Positions 37,041-49,275 are shown, counted from the first letter of the stretch. The stretch: DNA of 64,000 nt from Bryoerythrophyllum caledonicum (GCA_963971425.1 OZ020519.1:21907397-21971396), one strand, 5' to 3'. Notes: a model not told the origin generated them from the letters alone. Program-made: numbers and translations.

Positions 37041-38587
37041 ATATCATTCTGCCGTTCTATTGACTAATCAAACTTCTCAGTTTTGATTAGATGTCCTAAT
37101 TTCAGTTCGTTAAGTTTTTTTGCTTCAGCCAAAGTTTGCATTCTAAACCACACGAAAATGGAAATTTATGAGATACTGCCTCAATCGGCTCTCCGCAAAG
37201 TATCTATACATTAAAGTCTAACTCTGTTTCGGTGCATGCAGTTTTAATTTTCCAAGATACTTCTTGTAATTTTATGCTGAATTTATTGTTTTTACAGGTG
37301 TGTCCTACAACATCGAACCAGGCCCGCAGCACAGTCTGTCCCCACCGTGGTTTTGATCTAATTCTTGGGGACATTCCGGAAGGCCTCTGGGTCCCTTCTA
37401 TTTCGAGGGATGCAAAAGATGTTCCATCTTGGAATATTTATTCTGAACCCGTTGTTGAAGCTGTCTTCGAATTTGCTGATTCATTTCTTTCTGAAAAGGG
37501 ATGCATTATGGTTATCATTCCAGAGTCTGTGCACATCCGCACAGACATCTGGTCATACGCTGCAACTTACGATTTTGAGTTACTTCGTGAGTGGTGGGGT
37601 GTGAACGAACTACCGCTAGCATTGCCATCTGATCCAAGAAGGTAAGTTATTATTTATCTTCATTCGGAGCTCCATATTTTAATTTCAGTTCACTAAATTT
37701 TGATTCTTTCCAATGACTTTTCCATTACAGACCCACCGATTATGTATCCTCCTCTACGTGAGGAAGGCGCTAGGCATGGAGTCCTTCACATACATTGTGA
37801 ATGCTCAACTGTCAAAGACTGGATGGGGAGTTGAAGAGACCGACGTCCTTCTCAATCACAACGACCTCACTTCCCAGACTATGCGTGGAAATGTTCCTTG
37901 GAGGGCTGGACGGGAGAAGGGCGTCATCTTTTTCCAGATGCTTTTCGAGGCCCTCACGAATCAAGGCGCTGTGATCTTTGATGCATTTGCATCTACAGGT
38001 ATCGTTTATCCATCTATTAGCCTCAAATTTCCTACTTTGACTTCGCTTCTATTGTTTTTATGAACAATTCTGTGCTTATCTGATCCTCTAGGAAACTCCC
38101 TTCGAGCTTGTCGCGCTGCTGGACGGCATTTCGTGGGATTCAAATCGGATAAGGTTGTGTTTGAGGCGGTGTTGAAGCCACTTTTTATGCCAAAGCCTCC
38201 TCGAGCCACTCCCGTTCAGCCAGCCTCTGTGGACCTCACCATTGACGAAGATCCCCCAATCCGCAAGATTACCAAGAGAAACCGCTTGAGTAAGTAAGTC
38301 ACAACATTTAGTTTTTCATCACATATTTCCTGTCTTCCATTTTAATTTGTGCGGTCTCATTCTATTTCAGTTTGATGGCGTTGGCAGCTTCACCGGAAAG
38401 GAACTTCTTGCTCCCTTCGTATGCGGGCCAAGTAGCAAACCAGATGGTCAACGTAGTCTCTCCTTTGTCTGCATCTACTTCTTCTAGTTCAGGCTTTAGT
38501 TTTATTGATTTTCTTGATTTCGGGGCACGAGAGGAGTCGGACATTTTACTTTCATCGCCGGATAGTTACTGTAACTCCTCTTTTTAA

Positions 38588-39300
38588 AGAATTTTGATGT
38601 GCTACACTATATCTTTGCAACAACTTTCGTGGTCACTTTGCATCTCAATGCATTATCCCTCAGAAATTATTTCTGTTCCTTGGGTTCTCAAATTTTTCTT
38701 CCCGTCTTTCGGTTGGAATTAATCTAGCGCAATATTCGAAACATCAGCATTATTCCCCTAGACTCCTCCCTCTGGAGAACTATTGTATTCTGCTTATATT
38801 CTGAAATCGTCATCTTCCTACGATTCTTACTTAAACGACTCCAATTCGAATGCCGTTGGCATCCCATTATTTGCCAACCCTATACACTCTCACCCTTATT
38901 CTTTCTCTATCTCACATTATTACAATTTTTGGAACTTCTATGATCCCCCAATATCTTTTTATATCTTCATAGGACCGAATTATTTCTTATTGGCCTTCTT
39001 AGTTCTGAGACTCTTTCATGTTTTCCTCATTGATATTCCTTCGATAACCTCTTTTGTGAACGGATATCATAGGAGTCTTGCCGGGTGTCAACTAATACTC
39101 AAATTTTGCGTACATCGTTGGGCCTCTTACAATGGACATTGCCACGTACATAGGGTTCCATCTGATCGATTCATTTTGAGTCATTTCATAAAAATTAAGT
39201 TGTTTCTCTTCAGGATAACAAATTAACACCGATATTCTAGGATTTGAGGTCCCTTTTAATTCACTTTTAGGATAATTTTTGAAGTAAATGCACTTCAAAG
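38588..39300. other. Element A right subterminal non-coding region
   Basis: An AT-rich stretch lies between the gene end and the right subterminal repeats. It contains a half-conserved palindrome (ATGCCGTTGGCAT near 38851) and a 147-codon open frame (38783-39226) with no family resemblance, which I treat as chance. No gene is called. Confidence 0.5.
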
Positions 39301-39309
39301 TTTTTACCC

Positions 39310-39441
39310 CTTACTGCTCACCGCTCACGTCGCACCGCTCACCGCTCACGTCGCACCGCTCACCGCTCACGTTGCATCGCTCACCACTCACGTCGCACCG
39401 CTCACCGCTCACCGCTCAAGGCTCGCAAGATAGCATTCCCC
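39310..39441 (-). repeat. Right TIR and subterminal repeats of element A
   Basis: Tandem CACCGCTCACCGCTCACGTC-type repeats are the mirror image of the left subterminal array. They are followed by the terminal CGCAAGATAGCATTCCCC. The 9-10 bp target duplication GACGAGCAGC begins at 39442. Confidence 0.8.
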
Positions 39442-42400
39442 GACGAGCAGCAACATGAAGAACACGATCACAAAGATAAGACAACTACCAACAGAAAGAA
39501 CACGATCACAAAGAGAGGACAAGCAGCAACAGAAAGAACACGCTCACAAAGAGAGGACAAGCACCAACAGGAAGAACATGATCACGAAGACAGGACGAGC
39601 AACAAATGGAAGTACACGATCACAGAGAAAGGACGAGCAGCAAGAGGAAGAACACGATCACGAAGGGAGGACGAGCAGCAACAAGAAGAACACGATCACA
39701 AAGAGAGGACAAGCACCAAAAGGAAGAACACAATCACGAAGAGAGGACGAGCAGCAAGAGGAAGAACACGATCACGTAGAGAGGACGAGCAACAACAAGA
39801 AGAGCACGATCACGAAAAGAGGACGAGCAGCAAGAAGAAGAACATGATCACAAAGAAGGACGAGCAGCAAGAGAAAGAACACGATCACAAAGAAACGACG
39901 AGCAGCGAGGAGACAAACACGATCACAAAGAGAGGACGAGTAGCAAGAAGAAGAACACGATTATGTAGAGAGGAGAAGCACCAATAGGAAGAACATGATC
40001 ACGAAGACAGGACGAGCAGCAAATGGAAGTACACCATCACAGAGAAAGGACGAGCAGCAAGAGGAAGAACACGATTACGAAGAGAGGACGAGCAGCAACA
40101 GGAAGAACACGATCACGAAGAGAGGACTAGCAGCAAGAGGAAGAACACGATGACCAAGAGAGGACGAGCACCAAGAGGAAGAACACAATCACGAAGAGAG
40201 GACAAGCAGCAAGAAAAGAACTCGATCAGGAAGAGAGGACGAGCAGCAACAGGAAGAACACGATCACGAAGAGAGGACTAGCACCAAGAGGAAGAACACG
40301 CTCACAAAGAGGGGACGAGCAACAAGAGAAAGAACACGATCACCAAGAGAGGACAAGCAGCAATAGGGAGAACACCTTTACGTAAAGAGGACGAGCAGCA
40401 ACAAGAAGAACACAATCACAGAGAGAAGAGGAGCAGCAAGAGGAAACCACGATCACGAAGAGAAGACGAGCCGCAACATGAAGAACAATATCACAAAGAG
40501 AAGACAAGCAGCAACAGGAAGAACACGATTATGAAGAGAGGATGAGCAGCAAGAGGAAGAACACGATCACGAAGAGAGGACGAGCAACAACAAAAAGAAC
40601 ACCATCAAGAAAAGAGGACGAGCACCAAGAGGAAGAACACGATCACAAAGATGGGACGAGCAGCAACAGGAAGAACAGGATCACGAAGAGAGGACAAGGA
40701 GCAACAGGAAGAACACGATTACGTAGAGAAGACGAGCAGCAACAAGAAGAACAAGATCACGAAGAGAGGACAAGCACCAAAAGGAAGAACACAATCACGA
40801 AGAGAGGACGAGCAGCAAGAGGAAGAACACGATTACGTAGAGAGGACGAGCAACAACAAGAAGAGCACGATCACGAAAAGAGGACGAGCAGCAAGGGGAA
40901 GAACACGATCACAAAGAAAGGACGAGCAGCAAGAGAAAGAACACGATCACAAAGAGACGACGAGCAGCAAGGAGACGAACACAATCACAAAGAGAGGACG
41001 AGCACCAAGAGGAAGAACACGATCAGGAAGAAAGGACGAGCACCAAGAGGAAGAATACGATCACGAAGAGGGGACGAGGACCAAGAGGAAGAACACCATC
41101 ACAAAAAGGGGAGGAGGAGCAACTGGAAGAACACGATCACGTAGAGAGGACGAGCAGCAACAAGAAGAACACGATCACGAAGAAAGGACGAGCAGCAAGA
41201 GGAAGAACAAGATCACGAAGAGAGGACGAGGTGCAAGAGGAAGAACACGATCACAAAGAGAGGACGAGCAGCAACATGAAGAACATGACCACGAAGAGAG
41301 GACGAGCAGCAACAAAAAAACTCGATCACGAAGAGAGGACCAGCTATAAGAGCAAGAACACGATCACCAAGAGAGGACGAGCAGCAAGACGAAGAACACG
41401 ATCACAAAGAGAGGACAAGCAACAACATCAAGAACACGATCACGAAGAGAGGACAACTAGCAACAGGAAGAATACGATCATGAAGAGAGGACGAGCAGCA
41501 ACGGGAAGGACATGATCACAAAGAGAGGACTAGCAGCAAGAGGAAGAACAAGATCATGAAGAGACAACAAGCACCAAGAGGAAGAACACCATCACAAACA
41601 GGGAAGGCACATCACCACGAAGAACACGATAACGTAGAAAGGACGAGTCGCAAGAAGAAGAACACGATGACAAAGAGAGGACGAGCAACAAGAGGAAGAA
41701 CACGATCACGAAGACAGGACGAGCACAAGAGGAAGAACACTATTATGTAGAGAGGAGAAGCACCAACAAGAAGAACACAATCACGAAGAGAGGACGAGCA
41801 ACAAGAGGAAGAACACATTCACGAAGACAGGTTGTGCAACAACAGGAAGAACACGATCACGAAGAGAAGACGAGGAGCAACAGGAAGAACACAATCACTA
41901 AGAGCGGACGAGCAACAACACGAAGAACACGATTTTGAAGAGAGGATGGGCAACAACAAGAAGAACACGATCACAAAGAGAGGACTAGCAGCAAGAGAAA
42001 GAACACGATCACAAAGTGCGGACAACCAGCAACAGAAAGAACACGATCACAAAGAGACGACAAGCTGTAAGAGGAAGAATACGATCTTGAAGACAGGACG
42101 AGCAAGAAGAGGAAGAACACGATCAGGAAGAGAGGACGAGCAGCAAGAGGAAGAACACGATCACGAAGAGAAAACAAGCAGGAAGAAGAAGAACACGATC
42201 ATGAAGAGAGGACGAGCAGCAACAGGAAGAACACGATCACGAAGAGAAGACGAGCACCAAGGAGAAGAACACGATCACAAAGAGAGGCGGAGCTGCAAGA
42301 GAAAGAAGACGATCACGAAGAGAGGACGAGCAGCAACTCGAAGAACACAATTACAAAGAGAGGATGAGCAGCAAGAGGAAGAACACGATCACGAAGAGGA

Positions 42401-43672
42401 GACAAGCACCAAGAGGAAGAACACCATCACAAAGAGGGGAGGAGCAACAACTGGAAGAACACGATTACGTAGAGAGGACGAGCAGCAACAAGAAGAACAC
42501 AATCACGAAGAGAGGAAGAACAACAAGAGGAAGAACACGATCACAAAGACAGGACGAGCTCAAGAAGAAGAACACGATTATCTAGAGAGGACGAGCAGCA
42601 ACAAGAAGAATACAATCACGAAGAGAGGACGAGCAGCAACAGGAAGAACGTGATGACCAAGAGAGGATGAGCACCAAGAGGAAGAATACGATCACGAAGA
42701 GAGGACAAGCACCAAGAGGAAGAACACCATCACAAAGAGGGGAGGAGCAACAACAGGAAGAACACGATTACGTGGAGAGAACGAGCAGCAACAAGAAGAA
42801 CACAAACACAAAGAGGGGAGGAGCACAAGAGGAAGAACACGATAAGGTAGAGAGGACGAGCAGCAACAAGAAAAACACGATCACGAAGAGAAGACGAGCA
42901 GCAATAGGAAGAACACGATTACAAAGAGAGGACGAGCGGCAACAAAAAGAACACGATCATGTAGAGAAGACTAGCAGCAAGAGAAAGAACACGATCAAAT
43001 AGAGACGACAACCAGCAACAGAAAGATCACGATCAGAATGAGAGAACGAGCTGCAAGAGGAAGAACACAATCACGAAGAGAGGCCAAGCAGCAAGAGGAA
43101 GAACACGATCTTGAAGACAGGATGAGTAGCAAGAGGAAGAACACTATCAGGAAGAGAGGACGAGCAACAACAAGAAGAACACGATCACGAACAGAGGGCG
43201 AGCAGCAACACAAAGAACACGAGCACGAAGAGAAGACGAGCAGCAAGAGGAAGAACACGATCACAAAGAGACGACCAGCAGCAAGAGGAAGAACACGATC
43301 CCGAAGAGAGGACTAGTAGCAAGAGGAAGAACACGATCAGGAAGAGAGGACGAGCAGCAACAGGATGAACACGATCACGAAGAGAGGACAAGCACCAAGG
43401 CGAAGAACACGATCACGAAGAGAGGACGAGCAACAAGAGGAAGTACACGATCACAAAGAGAGGACAAGGTGCAACAGGAAAAAGACTATCATGAAGAGAG
43501 GACGAGCAGCAAGAAGAAGAACACGATTACGAAGAGAGGATGAGCAGCAAGAGGAAGAACACGATCACCATGAGAAGACGAGCAACAAAAGGAAGAACTT
43601 GATGACCAAGAGAGGACGAGCACAAGAGGAAGAACACGATTATGTAGGGAGCACGAGCACCAGAAAGAAGAA
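39442..43672. repeat. 38-bp minisatellite array, segment 2
   Basis: About 111 units of the same 38-bp repeat as segment 1, in the same orientation, lie between element A and insertion C. Variants of the last eight bases (GCAAGAG, GCAACAG, ACCAAGAG, ACAACAAG) are interspersed, so higher-order patterns may exist. Apparent ORFs of 200-270 codons (for example 41832-42653) arise because the unit lacks stops in most frames. Confidence 0.93.
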
Positions 43673-46550
43673 TGTCATAGTTTGCAGAGTCAGTATTCCT
43701 CCGGAATGCACTCAATTGTCACTAAGTACTTCCAAAGTGAACCACTCTGGTTTCGTTCCCAGAGAGATCTATTTATCCTTTCAAATTATCCAAAACCACT
43801 AAGTATCAATCACCTAGGTTAGTCACTCTATTCCGTAAAAGAGCCGGATCCTTAAACCGTGCACCGGTGTCCAAAACGGATCCAAAATGTACCGGAGCTA
43901 GTTCCCGAAAGTTATGTACAGTTGTTTCCGGAAATGATTTTCGGCAAACCAGGTGAATAGTTTGATGTACCTTTGTTTCCCCTCAGAGCAACTTCCGGAA
44001 GGTTTAAGTAAGTGACCGGAAGGCCACTGATCCTATTTTGTGTAAATGGCCGGATTCCCCAGTGCCTTGTGACTTTAAAGTGGCTAGACACCCACTGTCC
44101 CGGATTTTATAGTGCCCGGACAATCACTCTCCTTCTAATCTACTAACCGGTGATGTGGTGTTGACTCTAGACTTAGCTCTCACGACATCCGGAAGGCCTT
44201 CCGGATGCGGTCACACAAAGAACAATCCGGATTAGAAGACGTTCCAGTAGCACTTTTGTAGCCCTACGAAGATAGTGATGTAGTTTTACTGGGGAGGACA
44301 CCTTCTAGACTCACATAGCAGATTTTTCCTATCGTAGGGTAAACTCCGGTTTTTTTCTGGATCGGAATCCGGGTTCACACGGACTATTCCGTGCCCTAGA
44401 GACTACCAGGAACGCCTCTGCAATATATCTCTTCCCCTCCGGGTTCCTCCGGACTCTGAAGGTGACCAGGATCGCCTCTGCAATCTCCTCCAGTTATTCC
44501 GGACACTCTCCTGCTGGAAATCCAAACCCGCTCACTCCTTAGTTCATCAAAACATCCTTCTCTTCACAGAAACCTGCGTAATACGTACTACCGCAACGGA
44601 CCTTGTACCTAACAAACGAACATCATATGTTGCACAAACTAAGTAGCAATTCTAGTGATAGCTCCGAAATATATTCAACTATAAGGGAAACAAGATCCTG
44701 AGTTAAGAAAACTCATTATCCTAAGTACTGAAAAAAAACAACCGGATCCACTCACCACCTTATCTGCGAGAAATCCGGAGAATCTAACCTAGAAAATCTT
44801 ATCCCTAAAGGTCCGGGCTTTCAAACCTGAGATCCGCAAATTATGGATCTCAGATCCGATTTTTCCGCCAATCAACAATTCTAAGTTTCCGGTTTCGATA
44901 GACAGGTCGGTAGTTGGATGCAATCTGGAGCCCCATCGTTGATCGCTACCACAAGTTTGATGACCGGTACTAACAAATATTATGCTAAAACTAATAATCT
45001 AACTAAGGGGTCTTCTTGTTCCGTCCACTCCGGCGCATCGAAGACGCTCCCACGGTTTGCTTCCTGCCACTTACCTTATCCGGAATGGGATCCGGTACTG
45101 GACCACTTCCAGAGGCGGGAGCTTCAAAGTCGGGTTGATCGGCTGCAGCTGCCACCTGCGTCGCCTTCTCTGCGGTGCCGGTGTCGTGGTAGAGAGTTTA
45201 TGTTCCAAGAAAATACTCGATTTTTGGCTGCCACTTTGACTCAATCAAGTTCTTGATAAGAGAAACTCCAAATATATATGAAGATTGTCCCTTTCAAGAG
45301 ACAATTACTTCATTACAGAAGTCCTTATAGGACAAAGGAACCCAACTATCTAAGAAAACTATATAACTTTACAAGCCTTAGAAAATGAAACTAACCCGAA
45401 TCCTAAGAGCTTGTATCTCTTAATCTAACCGTCTAAATAGATCCAAACTTCAGCAGTAGAACTGACATACTATTAAAAACATTTATACTAAGTTTCAACC
45501 GTAGATACTTCACGGATCTTGAGATATCACCGAAATACCTACAGCCTCTCTAAAACCTTGTTTACAAACACCCGCGCACCAAAATCTTCATAACTTCCAA
45601 GAAAATGCTCCAAACGCTATGAAACTTAAGATATAGCTTGACAACATAATAAACCACCTTCTTGAAAAATCTTAGCCAAAAACTCGTCCAGAAGCCAAAG
45701 ATATGGCCAAAACCGCCACCAACATCAAAGTGATATACTTACAGCCGTGGAAAATATTTGTGCGCTGTTCAGCTCCAAATATCTCCTGCATAAAAGCTTC
45801 AAATCCTTCGACTCTTCCGCGCAAAAGGTAGAGCTTGAAAACACCTTTGCAGCCGCTTCTTCCGATCTCCAAAAGCTTTCTTGAAACTCCCGGGATGCTC
45901 AAAAGAGTGGCAGTAGGTTCCCAAATCGCCCCTTAACTTCTAACGCTCATAACTTCCTAACCCCAACTCCAAATCCTATGCTTTTTGTACCCAAAGTATA
46001 GCCCAAAATCCAATCTACTCGAATATGGCCTCTCTCGATCGAATGCCCCCTTCAAAGTTTCTGAAACGCTTGATAAGGCCGCGGACAGCCCCCTTGATTC
46101 TTATTGGACACAAGAATCGGCGAATAGGAGGACTTTTCATCCAAAATCCATCCCCCTCCAGCCCTTGCCACCTCCTCCTATCCTTTGCCACCTCCTTCAA
46201 TCCTTTGCCACCTCCTTTTTATCCTTCTATCCTTTGCCATATCATTCTATGTTTTTTACACTATCTTTTGCATATTCAATTCTATCTTTTCTATTTAAAC
46301 ATTTAGAACTAAACTCTAAACTTTGAGGCCAAACTTTATCTAAAAGCTTAACATCAAACATTTAAGTCCTAAATAATCCAAAGACTTCAACTAATTTAAG
46401 AAAAACGTACGAAATAACCCTTTCATATCAACTTTCAAACTAATTTACCAACTATTATAACAAACCCCAAACTTATAAACATATTACCAATCGTGATTGA
46501 TTTTTTACATATTTTGGGTAATCCCAATGCTACAAACGCTTATATACTAC
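43673..46550. other. Non-coding left half of insertion C
   Basis: No gene is visible. TTCCGGAA-type palindromes recur (for example 43934-43941, 43989-43996 and 44189-44210). An AT-rich stretch follows from about 45250, with scattered short open frames that show no family resemblance. Confidence 0.5.
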
Positions 46551-46559
46551 TGGATGATA

Positions 46560-46870
46560 TCTTCGCACAACGATCACGGCTCAGCGGGCTGGCTGAGCGT
46601 TCCGCCACACTAAACTAGTTCAGAGTTCGATTCCCGTAGACTTCCTGAACGGTTAATGTGACGCGTGGTCCTGGGGGCTGCTAAAACTTTAGCAGTGAGA
46701 CAGCCGGTTGGCGCTCCTAAAGCCTGAGCTAGTGACAAGATGGAGGAATATCATTCCCAAGATAAGGCTCGCCCCGGTAAAGTATGACCGTATGGTTGAG
46801 GATGAATCCACTAGTCATATCTTCATTGTTGGCTTAGACCATTCAATACCCCATATTTTTCTATACTAAT
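46560..46870 (+). repeat. Possible tRNA-derived SINE
   Basis: GGCTCAGCGGGCTGGCTGAG resembles a tRNA A box region, and about 45 bp later GAGTTCGATTCCCG matches a B box (GTTCGATTCC). A non-tRNA body of about 200 bp follows, then an AT-rich end. The boxes fit an RNA polymerase III promoter of a plant SINE. No target duplication was recognised, so the limits are approximate. Confidence 0.45.
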
Positions 46871-46895
46871 ATATGTTTTCACATCATGTACGTAA

Positions 46896-48701
46896 TCACT
46901 TCACGACACCGGGAGAAGTCCCCTGTGTGGCCTTGGGACTGGTAACCGTACCCGGATGACCTCGAGAAAGGGGAGAGGTCGTCTTCTGTCGACTGGAGGT
47001 TGGAGGCGAAAGAGGGATCCGGAAGTTGGAAGGAGAATCCTGAAAAAGTGGTGAAGGGAGTTGAGTCTTCCGGACCGTCTCCGGACTGTTGGGAGGCGCT
47101 TTGCCACTCTGTCCTGGCGGGGCTGTGTCCGGAGTGACTACCGTCTCCTCCATCGGTCCCTTAATCTTCCCGAAGCGTTCATGTGCCTGTTGTCAAGGTC
47201 CGGTTGCCTCCAGGGACGAGGTAAGATCGATGGTGGGAGTTGGCTCCGTCAGCTTCTCCGGGATAACGATGTTGGCTGCGTTGTTCGCCAGTACTTGCAT
47301 CTACCCCCACGTCTTCTCCATCTTCCGGGCGTGGTCCAGAAGGAAACGGATGACGTGACCCCGGTTTGCTTCACCTCCCTTCTCCAGATACTCCGTGAAG
47401 AGAATGCTCCGGTTGATAGTGTCAACCGGAAAACTCAACGCTTCCCGCACCTCGTTAAGGGCTTGAGCTGATGCGGCTGCCTTCGTTTCTACTGCCTTGT
47501 GAAATGCTTGGGCTTCTTCAAGCGCTGCATCTGCTTTCGAGAGATCCTGCTGCATCTTCGACCGGGCTTGCAGAAGGGTCCGGTGCTAGGCTTCCATCTG
47601 CTCCAACCGAAAATCAGTTTTCCCAAGGCTCTTCAACTACGGCAGAATCTCCTCCGAATTTTCAAGCCGGAGCTCCTCCATGATGGCGTATATCAAGGAG
47701 GTGCTGTCGTTCAGGTGTTGGTTGATCCGGGAAGCTCTCTAGGCAACATGCTAGAGCAGCTCCATAATGTCCTCGTTGTGCCTCCCGGTGAGTGTCAGGA
47801 TCTCCGGGCATCGCTCTGGCCGCTTCGACGGCCCCGCTCCATCTTCTTCTTCACCTTCGAGAGCCGGGTCTAGATGGGTGGGTGGAAAGCGCACTGGTGG
47901 TGATTCCGGTTGGGCTGAGCGACTCATTTTCCGGGTCTGGGGTCTTGGCGCCGGAGCTGTCTCCGTTTCTTCGTCTTCATCACCCTGCTCATCAGCCTCC
48001 ACCCCTCCGTACCTCTGAGTGGTCAAAAGAGCTTTGTATTTGTCGTGCTCTTCCGGTTTAAGCAGCTCATAATGGTGGTAGAGGTGGGTCAGGTACGCCG
48101 GAAGCGGCGACCCCGCCTTCCGGTTCCAGTGGAGATTCTTGATCAGTCGCTCCACCAAATCTTGCATGAGGGACCCCCAGTCGACGGTAATCTTCTCGCG
48201 CATAGCTCCTAAAAACGTCGTTGCCCACTTCAATACTAAACGCTTGGATTTCTCCGGGTGAAAAATAGGGTTTAGAAACCCTATTACGATCTGAGCTCGT
48301 GGGTCGATTAGGTCGGCGATGGAGTATCCCTCCTTCGGATCAGCCGGTCCTCGGAACTCGCCGTCCGTGAGCTCGTCCTTCCGCTCTGTCACCTTGACGT
48401 CCCCATCAGCGAAGCCGTACGTCCGCTTCCACTCCGCCCGGGTCCACTTTTCTGGGTGTGCGAGTATACTACCATCATACTGGTTGTCGGGTGCGCCTAT
48501 GAGCTCCGTCACAACCTTCTCATCCTTCGTTCCCCACGCTGCCGCTATCAGGCCGGAACACCCCATGATGTCCAGAAAGTGGAACAAGGTATGTATGTCT
48601 CAGTCGGCCGCCGGGTACTCCGGTATCACCCTCACGATGGGTGGTCCCCCGGTGGCAGCGCTCTTCACCTTCTCCTGTTTCCCGGATCTCTCGCCGGCCA
48701 T
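46896..48701 (-). pseudogene. Broken gag-like / plant transposon protein of insertion C
   Basis: A single minus-strand frame of about 600 codons starts with M-A-G-E-R-S-G-K-Q. It continues with a helical segment containing W-T-R-A-E-W-K-R and L-N-P-I-F-H-P-E-K-S-K-R, an acidic E/D stretch near 47980, a coiled-coil-like A/E/K-rich part near 47450-47550, and a Pro/Ser-rich tail ending at 46896. The layout resembles gag-like proteins of non-autonomous plant elements, but no signature motif is present and the family is not recognised. The frame is interrupted about half a dozen times. Confidence 0.45.
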
Positions 48702-49275
48702 GGCACTCTTCCGTCAGCCTCCGGTCGTACCTGCACGTACTGACCTCACAAGAACTCTCTAATACTGCCGGATGCTGGAGGAGCAACCGGCTGAGAAACC
48801 TGTAGAAGGACTAAAGAAGAGGGATCGAAATGAGTCCGGAGGAAGAGAAGAAGAAATGGAGGAGGAAGAAGAAAAATTGTTTTGGGTATTCCCCGTCGGT
48901 TGGCCTTTTTATAACGGCCCCAAAGTACAGGATTTTTCCAACGGTAGTGACGTCACTATCAAAGCTTTTTAACGGCTCTGACGTCACTATTGCCATTATG
49001 ACAGGTTCCGTAGTAGGTATATCCTGATTTCTTCTCCCGGTTAATGGTTCTTCCGGGTTCCCTAGATTATACCCGGTTCCCCACGTGACCGGCCATCCGG
49101 ATTATGCACTTCGTTAGACCTTTTAAGGACTAAGCTAATCCGGCGCCCATCCTATTTTCTAGTTATTGATTCTGTACTATCTAACTCAACTTTATTTATT
49201 TTATCACCCTATTTTTTTCTATTTTAGCTGGATTTTATGGTAATCAGCCGAAAACCTGTGGGACGACTTCCCACA
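48702..49275. other. Right end of insertion C
   Basis: No gene is visible. Two TGACGTCACTAT motifs 34 bp apart (48947 and 48981), of the bZIP/CRE palindrome type, lie upstream of the minus-strand frame. The last bases form a hairpin, TGTGGGA-CGACT-TCCCACA. The TGACGTCA pair could be part of the element promoter. Confidence 0.5.

Larger units (their letters stand above)
33186..38587 (+). pseudogene. Methyltransferase-like cargo gene of element A (beta-class N6/N4 DNA MTase-like domain)
   Basis: Eight exons were inferred by comparison with element B: 33186-34012, 34098-34296, 35587-36003, 36087-36938, 37298-37641, 37731-37998, 38092-38293 and 38371-38587 (about 1100 codons). The start is uncertain (33186 or 33261). 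The last third has motif IV D-I-P-E-G (37369-37380), then W-R-x-G-R-E-K ... L-T-N-Q-G (motif X-like) and D-A-F-A-S-T-G (motif I, 37978-37998). This is the IV-then-X/I order of beta-class N6/N4 methyltransferases. Usual motif IV is D/N/S-P-P-Y/F, so catalysis is doubtful. The donor GAAG|GTAAGT of exon 5 leaves the frame 2 nt off relative to exon 6, where B is in phase, so this copy is probably broken. The long N-terminal part has no recognised family. Confidence 0.75.
7877..39441. mobile_element. Element A: large MULE-like TIR DNA transposon with a methyltransferase-like cargo gene
   Basis: The ends form inverted repeats: GGAAGAAGCTATCTTGCG at 7877 and, read from the right end, GGGGAATGCTATCTTGCG. 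Both are followed by arrays of a GTGAGCG-type repeat, and a 9-10 bp target duplication lies outside. Inside are a minus-strand MULE transposase gene (28399 to 8599) and a divergent + strand gene with a DNA methyltransferase-like domain (33186-38587). Three later gypsy insertions add about 17.8 kb, so the original element was near 13.8 kb, close to the 12.7 kb of element B. It sits inside a 38-bp minisatellite unit. The transposase has stops and the methyltransferase gene a frame disruption, so this copy is probably not autonomous now. Confidence 0.82.
43673..49275. mobile_element. Insertion C: CCGG-rich element with TG...CA ends and a gag-like frame
   Basis: The insertion begins TGTCATAG and ends TTCCCACA, with AAGAA on both sides (43668-43672 and 49276-49280). 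The short duplication lies in repetitive DNA and is weak evidence alone. TG...CA ends plus a 5-bp duplication point to an LTR-type element, but I could not find a matching pair of LTRs. A solo or very diverged form, or another class, therefore remains possible. One minus-strand frame (48701-46896) is broken in several places. The whole insertion is unusually dense in CCGG, often as TCCGGA or TTCCGGAA. It looks like a non-autonomous fossil. Confidence 0.5.

Noticed and set aside
38783-39226. A 147-codon frame near the right end of element A
   Set aside because: It is AT-rich, aromatic- and serine-rich, has no counterpart in element B and starts after the cargo gene. It is likely chance.
41832-42653. 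A 273-codon open frame, and many shorter ones, in the minisatellite
   Set aside because: The frame follows the 38-bp repeat exactly and its residues are a direct product of the unit. Similar open runs occur in several frames and on both strands, so it is not called a gene.
46570-46650. A tRNA gene
   Set aside because: Only A- and B-box-like motifs are visible. I could not form a complete cloverleaf with acceptor stem, so a SINE is the better reading.
43673-49275. Clear paired LTRs for insertion C
   Set aside because: The ends and 5-bp duplication suggest an LTR element, but by eye no direct repeat joins the two ends. The class is left open.
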